Assembly (NCBI RefSeq): GCF_017591425.1
Contig: NW_024467121.1
Coordinates: 15,884,707-15,948,706 of the forward strand
Length of the DNA stretch: 64,000 nt
Direction of reading: 5' to 3'
From: Ochotona curzoniae
Lineage: Eukaryota; Chordata; Mammalia; Lagomorpha; Ochotonidae
Shown: in pieces, positions 10,895-22,766 of the stretch
Layout: the number at the start of each line of letters is the position of its first letter
Position numbering within the stretch: the first letter of the stretch is position 1
Notes under the pieces: generated by a model
The model's input: the letters and a program-made list of their open reading frames with translations, nothing else
What the model was told of the DNA's origin: nothing
The model's database searches: none
Program-made: the position numbers and the translations under genes

Positions 10895-11257
10895 TTTAAT
10901 GATTTATTTTTTTTATTTGACAGAGTAACAGGGAGAAATAGAGGAAGACACGAAGAAAGTGGACTTCCCATTCGCTAATTGACCTTCACAAATGGCTGCA
11001 ATGTCCAGGGCCGTGTCTGAGGCTGTGCCAGAAGCACAGGTGTCTGTGTCTCTCACATAGGTGTCAGGGGCCCACCTCTCTTATCTAAGGTGGACCATCC
11101 TCTCTTGTCTAAGGTGGACCATCCTCTCTTGTCTAAGGTGCATTATTAGGGACCTAGATTGGAAGTGGAACAATTATGGTTTCAACCAGTATCCCGTTAC
11201 CAGATATCGGCATGCCAGATAGTTGATTTCCCACCCGTACCACAATACTAACTCCCA
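10895..11257 (-). mobile_element. CSINE, old, antisense, carrying a minisatellite
   Basis: Tail 'gatttattttttttatttg', body 'aaatggctgcaatgtccagg', and head end 'accacaatactaactccc'. The element is longer than its neighbours because a 24-bp unit has expanded inside it (separate entry). Confidence 0.75.
11072..11139. repeat. 24-bp minisatellite inside a SINE, ~2.7 copies
   Basis: Two identical tandem units occupy 11089-11112 and 11113-11136 (start 'ggtggaccatcctc', end 'ttgtctaa'). A partial unit with one substitution and one deletion precedes them at 11072-11088. The identity of the two full units, inside an otherwise diverged SINE, means the expansion is much younger than the insertion. Confidence 0.9.
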
Positions 11258-14200
11258 GAACACAGTCCTAGCACCATCATCTTGTGCACACGAATATACA
11301 TGTGCCTAGGTGTTCAGTTTTGATTCAGTTGAGGCAAGAATGTCATATTTGACATCTGCTGCTAAGAATTTATTTCTATTGTGCCCGTATTTTCTAAACA
11401 TGTGTGGTGAGACTTACTTTTAACGGCATATCCCAGCATTCAGCATGGACAGTCTCAAGACAGTTCTCACATTTTAAGATTCGAAATGGAACTGAAAGTA
11501 CTGAAATACATGTTTCAGACCTTTTTTTTCAAAATGTAAAAACTCTTCTAAGTTAGCAAATTAGGAATAAATGTTGTAACATTATTACTGCTGAATGATA
11601 TGATTTTATCTTAATGCTGAACTTATATGACACTGTAACTCAATGAAAACTCCAATTTAAGAAGTCACATTCTAGATCACAAAAGTTATAATGAAAGATA
11701 TGGCAAATGATAAAAAATAATTGACTAAAAATTGGTTTTGATTCAAAAAATCCATCATGTGGAAATGAAATTGTGTCGTAAAAAATTGTGAACCAGTGAG
11801 AAGTATCAACTAAATTTTGTTTTGATTTTTTTTAAATTAATGCTAATTTGGTAAGACTCTTCAGGAGTTTTGGTTTGCTTCTGATGAACCTGTCCCAAAG
11901 TAGAATAGCATGCCAGGGGCTGAGTTCTAAAATGGATTTTTTTTACCTCTTAAAATGAAAAGGCCCCACACTTACTGTATACCACTCAACAATTCTAGAA
12001 ATAATCTAATTGGAAGCTCATTTTTGGAATTAGATGGCTACATCAAAATTAGATTCTTCTTCTTGGGGGCTTTTCCTTTTTTCTACCTATTATGTATTAT
12101 CTGAACCTAACTCTACTGAGTTTCCACTCATATTAGCTCAGGAATTCAGCGTGGTCCAAGTGCATTTCCATCCTTCCACATGCTCTATCACCCTCATCAA
12201 TATTGCTCCTATTTTCTTGCAGACAACAAGGTTATCTGCTGGCATCCAAGAGAAACATACTCCGAATAACTCTGTGTTACAGAAATGGATATTTTTGGCT
12301 AATTTTTTTGTCTAAATAAAGGGTATATTGTAAAGTAAGATCAAGAGAAAATGTTCAATAAGATTCCCCTTTTCCTTCTGCTCAGCACAGTTTTGTTTCA
12401 CCAGGTACTTATAAGGCAGGAACAGTTTTGTGTTAGGAGCTAGTCAATAATTTGTTTCTTTGAATAGGACAATGAGATTAAGAAATGAAGTATGAATAAA
12501 GGAAAATGGAATGCTTCAGTTTCTTTATGCTGCCGAGGTGATTTTATACTGTTTTGCATTTTCTGTTTTCAAATAGCTCTATCACATACATATTATTCAA
12601 AACCAGTGACAGCTTTCTTCCGAGGATACCCTTGAGTAGTTTGAGTGCTTCCTGTGGGCCATGCTGCTGTTTTTCTCACTTCTTGTCTAGGCCAAGGAAT
12701 GAGACTGCCTTGTAATGACTTCCAGGTATCGCTACCTTTGTGTCAGTTCCTTGTAAACTGAGCTGTTGAGCTGAAGTGAACAAATGTCATTCACCATTTT
12801 TTTTTCCAAATTAAGCAGATCCCAGAGCAACATTTAAAATATTGATCACTTATATAAATTAAGTATCTTATTTTTAAATAAATAAATATCTTTATTTTTC
12901 TCTCTTTCGTTCTCTCATCTTTTATTCCTTTTATTCTTCTTATATTTGAATAATGACATATACGTAGATTTTATCACCCAACTTAATTGCTATAAAATAA
13001 TACAAGAATTGGATTTGTTCAGAACTTCTATAGGTGAAACATATTAATCATAAATTTCATGACATTACAAATCTGTGTGCTTTTTGGCTGATTAATTCGC
13101 TACAATAAACAAAAAATTAAAACTTTTTTAACGGCTTTGCCATTCACAGTTCTCATTAAAATCCAGAATTTCTTTTATACAGCAAATAGTGTAGTAAAAT
13201 GTGCATGTATCAAAAGCAAAATAAGGTATTTTGAGCTTCAGCTAAGATTAAATGTGTCACTATATCTGAATTTAATAGAATTTTGCTTTTCTCCATACAA
13301 AAGTTTCCCATTTAAGTTTTTGTTCCTAATTCTCTATCTTAAATTCAAAGTTCGGTACCTCACCACTTTTCAAGTTTGTTGAGTTTGGCATATGTGAACT
13401 GACAATTGTAAAATATCCTAACGTTACATCTATCATTATCACATTGAAGAATATGTGCTCTCAGAGGAATGAAGTGGGAAGGGAAAGTTCTGGCCACAAA
13501 GAAGCTAAACTATATCTATGGAATATTCCTGATTTTCCTTGGATGGAGGAAGTGCATACCTATTTTATTTGCTTAGAGTTTCCTCCCCAGAATAAAGCAA
13601 AATAATGGCACAGAAAAACTCTCAGGAACCACTTTCCAAGGTACTTTTGTCTATAGTGAAATGTGAAATAGCCCAATTTAACAGGGCATATAGCTTGGCA
13701 ACTCACATGAAACCAATGCCAGCACGACAATCTCCAAGAGAAAAAGTGCCCTTTTTTGATAGCACCAGGCAGCAGACAAGCTGTCACCAACAGAGTCATT
13801 AGAATACCCCAGACAGAGTATCCTGATAACTCTGTTTTATTCCACTGGAGTCACTTTGAGCCACTTCATGACTGAGTGTCTCCCTGGAGTTTAGAAAAGA
13901 AGTTGGTTCATATTACCACTGTAAACTCAATACCTGAACATATCACCTCACGCCAACAGTAGAAAATGCAAATGAGAACACTGCACTTTACAAAGAATGT
14001 CCCAGACAAGACTCTCAGAATGGTTTGTAAACTAGAAGTGTCTTTTCTGAGGGTAAACAAAAGCAAAGAGTGGTCAGATAATGATGTTTCTTAGTCAATT
14101 TAGCAAACAAAAACTAACAGCTTTGAAGGGTAGTGTGACAAATTTTCTTTATAAAGTGCTTTGAACAACATCATGAAAAACATGGCGACTTGAGTTATTA

Positions 14201-14609
14201 TTTAGTAGAGAAGATATTACATTTAAAAATGAAAAAAAAATGATTCATTTCTTGGGAACATTCCAATGTTGAACATGAAATCTATAGTAGCTCATGAGTC
14301 CAAATTTCAAAGTCTATCCATTTACAATCAAGTTGAGAGCAAAAGTTAGCATCAATATGGTACTAGCGGCAATACTCTTGGCTACTGCTTATGTGGTCTA
14401 ATTAGAGCTCCTCTGCTGAGAAATTAACTGTGTCAGACAAATGGCAGTCACACAAAAGGTGTCCCGCCACTTATTAGTTGTCTATCAATATTCCATAAGA
14501 ATTTATTCTTTCTCTATTGAGTCTGGTACTAGTGCAACACAGAGCAAAGTAGACAAGAGCAATATATGAGACTGATAGATAGTAATGCTATCAAAGATTT
14601 CTAAGAAAA
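11258..14609. other. 3.3 kb without recognised repeats
   Basis: Unique AT-rich sequence. Scattered frames of 65 to 93 codons (for example 12034-12315 plus, 13605-13802 plus, 13560-13799 minus) have no recognisable domain, and the last two overlap antiparallel. A perfect octamer atgcaaat lies at 13966-13973, which is not statistically notable in 64 kb. Confidence 0.5.
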
Positions 14610-14815
14610 GCTGATAAGAAACTAGCGTGCTAGTCTAAAATATGGATTAATCCAGAATGTCACTCTGAAGTTAACAGTTAATTTATTACCTATAGCATAT
14701 TAATTACCACTGCTGATAAGAGATCAGTGTGCTGGCCTAAAAAATGGAAGCAAGAAAAATCTCATTCTAAAGTTAGTAGTCAATTTATTATCTGTAGCAT
14801 AATAATTAAATCATT
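14610..14815. repeat. Diverged tandem duplication, two ~102-104 bp units
   Basis: Unit A (14610-14711) and unit B (14712-14815) align throughout. Both begin 'gctgataag', then share 'gtgct.g.ctaaaa.atgga', 'tc.ctctgaagtta-type' sequence, 'caatttatta' or 'agtttatta'-like blocks, and 'tagcata.taatta'. A third start, 'gctgattgg', follows at 14816. The units differ at many positions, so the duplication is old. This is not a known transposon to me. Confidence 0.8.
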
Positions 14816-15449
14816 GCTGATTGGTGATGCATTCTTTCTATGTTTTTGGTTTGTTCTGTTAAATTGACATCAACGTAATTTGTCTTCAGTGCTTCAGCAT
14901 TAAGGTCTCCTTACTGCTATATTGCAATTTTGAGTACATTTGGCTATCCTTTTTCCAATTCTGTACTTTAAGTTGTGTGGCTTTAATTGAAAACAAAATA
15001 TGTGTAAACTTGCAGGAAATTTGTAATTAGGGAAGTTGAAGCTTTATCAAAAATTCTCCATGTGTTCAAGTGGCTTCCCCCCACCCCCACCCCCAGAGAA
15101 ACACACTGAATATATTTGACCTGCAGGTCTTTACACCCTCTTCTGCTATGGTAAAAAAGATTCAGAGATTTCTCTGGGTCTTAATTGAAAGAATGTGAAG
15201 GAAGCCACTGCTTTAAGGAAATGATCATCTGTGTTACCCAAAATCTTGGCTATAAGGTCAACATTTCTGTGAGGAATGTAGCAGGGAAATGCTTTAGTTC
15301 AATAAAGAGAGAAATTGAGAAAAAGTATTTCAAAAAACCAATATGCTAGAGTATGTATTGTTGGTGTCAATATGAATAAGTTGATCTAACAAAGTTGTCT
15401 CAACAAATGCTAGCAAGAGGGTATCTTTTTCTCTCTCTCTGTCTCCTAA
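14816..15449. other. Unique sequence with a short C-rich tract
   Basis: A run of C with single A interruptions lies at about 15076-15094. No other feature is seen. Confidence 0.5.
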
Positions 15450-15772
15450 TTTTTTGTGAGGATTTATGTATGTATTTGAAAGGCAGAATTACAGAGAGAG
15501 GAAAAAAAAGAGAAAGATGGGGAAACAGACAGAGAACCTCCACCCCTTAGTACCCTCTCCAAATGGGCATATGCTTGTGACTGGGTCAGACCAAAACAGG
15601 AAAGCTGCAATTCCATTAATGTTTCTCACATGGGTGGCTTCTACTGCCTTCTACTGCTTTCCTGGCTGCAATAGCAGGGAGGTGGACTGGAAGTGCAGCA
15701 TCCAGGGCTTGAATTGCCACCTATATGGGATGCAGGCAATGGCTGAATGTTCTGAACCATGATACCTACCCA
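15450..15772 (-). mobile_element. CSINE, old, antisense, near full length
   Basis: Tail 'tgtatttgaaaggcagaatt', 'tttctcacatgggtggct', 'cacctatatgggatgcagg' and the reversed head ending 'gaaccatgatacctaccc'. A 98-codon frame on the plus strand is repeat-derived. Confidence 0.85.
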
Positions 15773-16909
15773 GAAGAAAACACCATTTACAATGATTTTT
15801 CCTTTTTTTGTTTACAGATTAAATGAGAAATGTCAGACTCAGGCTAGATTCCCTAGGCAGAATTACTTTGAGAGTGACCCAACTCCTGTATAAAAAGCAT
15901 ATTTTAAAAAAGTATTTTCTTAAGAGTCACAAATGTTTCAAAGAAAACAAGCATGGCTATTTTACTACAGGATGTTAAATTAACATGAAACATTTAAAAA
16001 TCGCTTCAAGCTTCTGATAATCAATTCACAAATGATATTGCATTTACATCCTGATGAATATGGTAACTTCATAACTTTATAGGTGAAAAGATTATAAGAA
16101 GCGATCCCAGTGAAAGTTGCTGTCATAATTTCATTTGATTAAACTTTTCCAATAAAACAGATCTTCCACAAGTTTAAGATATGACAGAGTTAGTTGAATA
16201 AAGTCTCAATTTTGCTCTGTTCATCTATGATTTTTAGTTTGTGACTTGTGAATCTTTTTTTTTTCTAAGCAAAGAAATTTATCAAATTTTGTTTCAAACT
16301 TTATTCCCAGGCTTTTTCAATTTATGTAGCTACAAAGAGCAACTTGCATGTAAGCAAATACTGAAAAGAGCCGCATTTTCCAAAGGGCTTCAGCTTAAAG
16401 GTGTAAGAGATTTCGATTTTATCAGATCATAAATGATTTTAGAAAGCAGTCATAACCCAAAGTAGTAGTTCCCAATAACTTCATCAAGTTTTACTGTCTT
16501 CACAAGTTGACTCCGTTCAGTGTGCCTCTTTCTCAGAAGCCTTATCCAAATTCTTCACCACATGTTAAACTGTGCCATCATCTTCTTCTCTAGTAGCCAG
16601 TGCTGCTTCTCCATCCACTGACCAGGTAGAGCTCCAGCCAGCCTCCTGAAACTAGTCAGGCTGTCTGCACCGAGCTGGTTTCAGATACCAGTGCACATTC
16701 GTGTGGGCTGCTTTTGTCTCCTCCTGGCCTGTACTGGTTGAAAGTGTTTGCTGCCAGAGAACCTGAACCACAGGCTTGTTGAAGTGAATCACTCACTGTT
16801 CATGGTTTATAAACATATTCATCTTTTTAGTAACAGAGATACTGCTCACAATATCTAATCAGAACCATGACAAAAATCCCATGATCACAGATGATAGTAA
16901 CAGTATTAT
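15773..16909. other. Unique sequence
   Basis: The 16500-16800 part is less AT-rich than the surroundings and shows no repeat signature. I could not assign it to any gene or element. Confidence 0.45.
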
Positions 16910-17030
16910 GTGCAGTAGTTACCAAGTTCTTTTTTTCTAGTGTCATTTGATTTTTATAAACTTTGCGGGGAAGAATTATCAAAAGTTCTCATGTGATCAG
17001 GAGGCAAAAGCTCAGTAAGGATAAATTTTT
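16910..17030 (-). mobile_element. Probable MIR remnant, antisense
   Basis: 'tcatttgatttttataaac', 'tttgcgggg', 'aattatc' and 'ggcaaaagctcagtaaggat' follow the order of the reversed MIR core. The copy is short and heavily mutated. Confidence 0.45.
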
Positions 17031-18704
17031 TTAGCAAATTAAATTCTAGTTGTCTTGCACAGTATTTTCAAATGTCTTGCTTTCATTTCGTTGTTTCTGT
17101 TGCTTTTGTCTACAGGTGTTTCAAAAATATGTCTTCACTTTTAAGTTTACAATTGAAACCTGCTAAAAATGAACTGAAACTGTAACAGGGTAAGCTGTTT
17201 AGTAGGTGGAAGAGTGACACACCTGTAATCAAAGTTCAGGAAGAAACCTCTTCCTGGTTATGAGCATACAATCTAGAGGGAATTTCTGAAGTTGCATGCT
17301 ATATTTTTAGAAAACAGATTACTTTAGTCTAAAGCTCCAACATCTCTACTGTGAAAATAAAATGGTTGTAGGTTAGTAGAAAAGTCAGAAACATCTGAAA
17401 CATCGCTTCAAAGCAGAGGAAGTCTATCTCCGTTACATCTACTTCGCTACATTTTAGGAGTTCTGACACTCCAGATCAAAGACGCACTTCCCTTGGGGAG
17501 TTGTTTTAAATATGTCACATATTTAACGCCTTGTATCAATAAAATTTTGCAGTCTCCTTCTCTATCCAGACAATATTGGCTATAGTTTTCTACCTACACT
17601 TGAAAGACATTTGTAGATTAAAACTGAAAAACAATTCATTTTCTTTACCTTTGTTAGTAACATACTGATGCATCATGGCGTATTTTTATTTTGAAATATG
17701 CTGTGTTTGGATCTGCTTGGCTTTTGGCTTCATGTTAACCACCACATCCTCTTGACATCTAAATATAGTTCATGTCTTTCCAAACAGGGACCAAATTCTC
17801 TGATTTCTTAGAATTTGTTTTTTTCCCCTACTTATATTGGAAGCCACCCACCCATTTTTAGTCTTTTCAGAGCCCCAAAAGTTGTATTCTGCAGAAATGT
17901 TCATCCGATTTCCCTGGGTACCAAAGTTCCATTCCTTCCATTACAGCCTGGCTTTGATGTGCACAGCAGTGAGAGGACAGAAGAGTCAGAGTTGGTAGAG
18001 GTTTGCATGTGTGGGGTATGACATTAATTTGCACTTTGAATAATCATTTCAAGATAGGTATGCAGGATGTCAGCAGATCTGCTTCAAAAGTAGGGGAAAA
18101 ACCCCAAAGTCCATCAACTCATTGGTCTACATGGTTTTAAAATCCTGACTTGAATTTTTTTGAACTGTTTGTTATTACACTGTGTAATAAAGAGACAAAT
18201 ACTCTCAGGAATATGAGTATAAACTTCGCCTCAGTCTTAATATGTGCATAGTAAACAACTTGCTCATATTGAAAAGACTTGCTTTCATAAACATTCTTAC
18301 ATTTATTTCTATTTCTTAATATACTTTATTATGCTAAAACACATAATCTGTAAGTGATTCTAATGATATTATTTCAACACTTTTGGAATAGATTACAATG
18401 GTCTTTTAAAATTTATTTCACATGAAACAACCTTAGAATTTACAGAGGAAATAATGTAACTTATGGAAATTTTGTATTTCTGTTATCAATGCAAAATAGA
18501 GTCATTAAGTTAATCAAAAATATTTACAATTACAACAAATTCAGAGTTTTACTTAAAATTCTCTTCATTTAGATCGAACAAAGCCCAAATGACTGTTTAT
18601 GGTTGAGACAGTCTTCTGCCATTGCACTTTTGACAGAATTAGTTGGTAAATTTATTGCTGGCTTGTTTACCACATCCACTGTGCTGGGAGGGAAGAGACA
18701 TACA
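17031..18704. other. 1.7 kb of unique sequence
   Basis: AT-rich sequence with no recognised repeat. The small frame at 17815-18021 has no distinguishing features. Confidence 0.5.
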
Positions 18705-18830
18705 TGATAGTGGTTAAATTATGCCCCTTTAAAATTTTGTATGTGAACATTTTAAACTACTTCCAGTGCCTCAGAATGTAATCTTACTTGGAAAATACAA
18801 TCATAACACATGCAATTACAGTATCTCATT
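18705..18830. mobile_element. Ancient LTR-like (MaLR-type) remnant
   Basis: 'ttaaattatgcccctttaaa' followed by 'agtgcctcagaatgtaatct' and 'acttggaaaatac' matches a consensus I remember from mammalian MaLR-type LTRs ('cctcagaatgtgacc...tttggaaa'). The exact family cannot be fixed by eye. Confidence 0.45.
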
Positions 18831-18929
18831 TAAAAAAATTATGTGGATTTTTAAAAATTAATTTGTTGGAGATTCATCAGATGCCAAGTAGGTCAGCAGT
18901 TTATTTCTTGGCTGAGGGAAGTAACTCAT

Positions 18930-19112
18930 GGATGTGCCTGGTGTTCAACCATCTACGCCTTACAGACCATTTAAATTCATTCCAGTGTTTGACCACTGTA
19001 GATGGTGTTGTGCTGAACACTCAAGCACAGATGGCATGCTAACCTCTGGTCACAACTGCTGGGTCATCTGGTGGCTCTGTGTTTACCTGTTCAAGATGCT
19101 GCCAAACTGTTA
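18930..19112 (-). mobile_element. L1 remnant, 3'-end region, antisense
   Basis: 'ttgtgctgaacactcaagc', then 'gctgggtcatctggtggct', then 'ctgccaaactgtta' follow in order the antisense L1 ORF2-end signature ('gctgggtcatatggtaattct...ctgccaaactgttt'). It is degenerate. Overlapping short frames here derive from it. Confidence 0.65.
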
Positions 19113-20101
19113 ACGACTGAGAGAACCCAAATTGAAGCCATTGGAAGATATCCCTACATGCCAACTAGAATGACAACAAAATGACCACAAATATGATGGA
19201 TATGTGAAAGGCCGTGGTATACCTTATCAAGGAATGAGATAAGTTTTACTTCACTGTTAGTCATAGTGAACTCAATTAGTTGATAGTGAATCAGTGTTAG
19301 TGAATGGACAATATTTATTAAATTAAGGAGGCCTTTAACCAGAGGCACACATAAAACTATCACATTTTGATTAGTGAATGAAAATATTCTCAATAATGAC
19401 TCTGGAACCTACCCTTAAATTTCCTTGGGAACAGCTTGTGTATTTGCTAATTCAGTATTTATAGAACATAAACATAGTGCTTATAGAAAATAAAATAATC
19501 AGTTAAATGATAACAATGACAACCTATCTCAAATCATCCTGCTTTCAAAAACATTCCCTTTCATTCACAATTCAAGCAGAGTTACAATGAACAATCTTTG
19601 CATTCAGGGAAATAAAATTTACCACCATCTTTCTGTGTATTATTAGTGCTTCATTTCCTTTCAATTTTAAAATAACACAGAACAAAATTTTATTATCAAT
19701 GTTTATAGAAATAAAATGAGTTCCTTGAAGTTTGTAAGGGAATCAAAACTGGGAAGACTACAACTGGCTAGGGATTTTCATGTATATTTGAAACAGCTAA
19801 TTTTTGCAGTGAGTTTATTTTTGATATGTAGGTGATTTTACTTCATTCATTCATGGTTCATTATGAGCAAAGGTCCTTTTGTGGCCAGCCCACCCTTTTG
19901 CATTTCTTTTACTTTTCTGAAGAATGATCAGTAGTTATAACTGCAATATTAGCCAGACATCTCTCTCTACCATGTAATACTCTTGAAAATTTTGGGTGAA
20001 TTCAGATGTGGAGGATAAAGTGGCATTGTCTAATAGGCTTGATGATGTTTCCAGGGCAGCAGATTTCAAACAAATGTTTGAAACATTTACAGGATTACCT
20101 T
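19113..20101. other. Unique AT-rich sequence
   Basis: No repeat or exon signal recognised. Confidence 0.5.
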
Positions 20102-20432
20102 GGCTCTGGCGTGGTGGTGCAGAGAGTAGGGATGGCCACCATCCTACACTGGAACATCAGTCCAAGTCTCAATGACTGTACTTCATAATATGCCTGAGAT
20201 GGCAGCAGGATATGGCCCTAATACACATTAGTTAAACTTCTGCCACCCATATGGGAAACATAATGGAGTCCTGGATCTTCCTGGCTCCAAGGTTTAGCCT
20301 TGTCCCAGATCTGGCTGTTGTCACAGGGCATTTGGCGACAGAATCAGCACTGAAGAACTTTTTCTGTCTTCCATGTCTGTTGCTCCATCTTTCAAAAAAA
20401 TTATATATATATATATGATTCTTTAAAAAATG
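20102..20432 (+). mobile_element. CSINE, old, sense
   Basis: Head 'ggctctggcgtggtggtgca', an internal 'ccacccatatgggaaaca', 'tcctggatcttcctggctcc', and a pyrimidine run before a tail in which a short (TA)n tract (20402-20416) has expanded. Strongly diverged. Confidence 0.7.
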
Positions 20433-21021
20433 AAATCTAAGGGAAGTGCTGATTTCTCATGATTCCGTTCTTGACCATTAGAATACCGTGTCCCTTATTA
20501 TTCCCCTCTTGGGGGAGTCCCTGTGGGTATTCCCATATGAGTCAAGGGACTGCCAGTGAGGATGTCATCAGTGTTATGTTCCAGCATGACTGTTCCTGGG
20601 GATCTCCCAGGAAACACGTGTACCAGGGAGGGAGTAGCTATCCCACTGCTCAGTGTGAGTTTCAGCACTTGCTTGGTACGTATCACAGCTGTGATTTACA
20701 CAACATCTGATAACCTCAACTCATCCTCTAGCCAGGTTTTTTTTTCAGACTGCCATAAAACTTTAGTACTATATGATGGCATTAGGACAACCCTTTCATC
20801 CCATTTGCCTTGTGGAGAGGAACACAGGACCTTATTCTGAACAGTGTTGACAAGCATACTCTGAGACTTAACAACGGTGATGAGAAGCAAATATCTCCAT
20901 AATGACAATGCCAGTAATGTAGAGAATTACTTCAAACATCTTTTTTTTTTCTAAATAACCACGCTTTTGCTTTTATTTTGAAAAAGAATCCTTGTAAAGT
21001 AGATAAAACAAAACTCGAACC
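20433..21021. other. Unassigned block, less AT-rich than surroundings
   Basis: It carries overlapping open frames on both strands (20459-20710 and 20556-20840 plus; 20498-20686 and 20696-20908 minus). None has a recognised domain. I could not place it in a repeat family; a decayed LTR is possible. Confidence 0.4.
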
Positions 21022-21262
21022 ATTTTTTTAAAGATTTATTTATTTTTATTAGATAGATTTGCAGAGATAAGGAAAGAAAGAGTTTTTTGTATGTTAGTTC
21101 ACTCCCCAAGTGCCCCAAAGGCCAGAGCTGATCTGATCCAAAGCCAGGAGCCAAGAGTTTTCTCTGGGTCTCCAGGACACCTGGGAGGCAAATCAGCACA
21201 CAGATGGCATTCCAGCACATGCAAGACAAGAACTTTAGCCACTACGCTACCACATCAGGCCC
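21022..21262 (-). mobile_element. CSINE, antisense, body deleted
   Basis: Tail 'aagatttatttatttttatt', 'aagccaggagccaagag', then a jump from the 'ctctgggtctcc' region almost straight to the head 'gaactttagccactacgcta'. About 80 bp of the body is missing relative to full copies. Confidence 0.9.
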
Positions 21263-21329
21263 TTGAGTCTATTTTTAAGTTTCTCTCAAATGCCCTAACT
21301 AGAACCTTGTATTGGTTACATTAGGAAGC

Positions 21330-21352
21330 TAATAATAATAATAATAATAATA
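21330..21352. repeat. (TAA)n microsatellite
   Basis: About seven AAT/TAA units followed by a T run. Confidence 0.9.
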
Positions 21353-21414
21353 TTTTTTAGAATCATTTCTTGTTTACCTTCATCATAGAAATCTTTACTA
21401 TAGAAGCCAGTGAT

Positions 21415-21444
21415 AAAAAAAAAACACCAAAAAAAAAAAAAAAC
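21415..21444. repeat. A-rich simple repeat
   Basis: Two A runs separated by 'caccaa'. Confidence 0.75.
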
Positions 21445-21521
21445 CTCTGTTTCCAGAGAAATGCCATTCACGTATTGCTATATCAAAAGAGGCTACATGT
21501 TCATCATATTTAATTAATTTA

Positions 21522-21884
21522 CTTTCAAAGATTTATTTCTCTATCTGGAAAGCAGAGTGACAGAAAATGAGGGGGTATGGGAGACAAAAATAGAGACGGA
21601 GACTGTAAGATACAAAGAGAGAAAAAAAGAGGGGCTCAACCACTGCTGATCCACTCTCTAAATACCCCCCAAAAGCGGGAGTTAGGCCACATCAAAGCCA
21701 GCAGCCGCGGAGTCTGTGTGTCTTCCACGTGGTTAGCTTCAGAGTGCTGTCCTCATGCCTTCAAAGTCCCTGAGCAGGAAGCTGAATCAGAAGGCTTAGC
21801 AGCTGGTGCTTGCAGTAGTCTCTGATACAGGATATGGGCACTCTGAGTTACTACTTAGGGTGCTATACCACAATGCTCACCTTA
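21522..21884 (-). mobile_element. CSINE, old, antisense
   Basis: Tail 'tcaaagatttatttctct', an expanded GA-rich segment, 'tgatccactctctaaatacc', 'atcaaagccagcagcc', and the head 'gtgctataccacaatgctca'. The GA-rich expansion makes it longer than usual. An 82-codon plus-strand frame is repeat-derived. Confidence 0.8.
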
Positions 21885-22529
21885 GTCATGAATCTTGTGC
21901 ATATTTGTCAAAACTCCAATGAATAGTTTCACAAGTATGCAGAAAAGTGTGATGCTACAATCTAGAAATGTTTTTAAAGGTACCTTCTGAAATGTCTCCC
22001 ATCTTCACTATTTTTGAATTTCTTTTGGGCACAGAAATATCTATATCTGTACACTGTATGGCAGCTATAAACATTGTTTCCCAGAAGTGGATCCAGGTGA
22101 AATTGTAATCCATTATTTAAATCACACTGAAATAATTTTGTAAAATTGCACATGTTATCACTTTCGAGTTTATTGTCAGTTAAATGGCTCAAGCAAATTT
22201 TAAAATTATTACTATTCAGATTAAATAATTGAATCTCCAGGTCTTTGGAACACCAGAACTGGCTATTCTGTTACTAAGTATTTAGTGAGGCTCAATTTAG
22301 CCTTCTTAAAGCAAATGTCATTCTTTTCTTCTTATGTCTAACATGTGTCTTTTTCTCCCCAAGCAAGTGATCTTCGTCTCTTTAATGGATCTCCTCCATT
22401 CACTATGTAAGGATTTCCTATCTTTCTCATTAGAAATAGCAAAAATAGCCTTCATTGGATTTTTGAGTCTCAAATTCTATCATTTGTGGTGTATTATGCA
22501 GCTTTTAAAGAGAGCAAAGTAGCAAGATA
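21885..22529. other. Unique AT-rich sequence
   Basis: No feature recognised. Confidence 0.5.
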
Positions 22530-22766
22530 TACTGCGAAGGAGTGAATGGCCACTGCCCCCTCTGCCTCTCTGCTTGCTCTTCAGCTGACTGTGGAAATTG
22601 TTCTGTTGACAATTATTTATATTTTTCAATGTCTAAATGCAACTGAAGCAAACCGCTGAAGCAACATTTGGTTAAAATGTATATAGCTCTCAGCTGTTCT
22701 GACAATGATGGAAGAACATCTTCCTGTATTTAGACAGAAAGCAAAACAAGGAGAAGAAAGGTAGGT
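22530..22766 (+). other. Non-repeat block with a mini-exon-like end
   Basis: Complex, non-repetitive sequence ending in a short frame from an ATGATG (22705-22710; A at -3 and G at +4 of the second ATG) that stays open for 18 codons up to a GTAGGT donor-like hexamer at 22761. Without splicing the frame stops at once inside that hexamer. The encoded peptide is rich in Glu, Gln and Lys and matches nothing I recognise. Neither coding nor conserved status is established. Confidence 0.2.

Noticed and set aside
13966..13973. Perfect octamer atgcaaat (POU-type site)
   Set aside because: An 8-mer is expected about twice in 64 kb on both strands, and no partner sites or promoter are visible.
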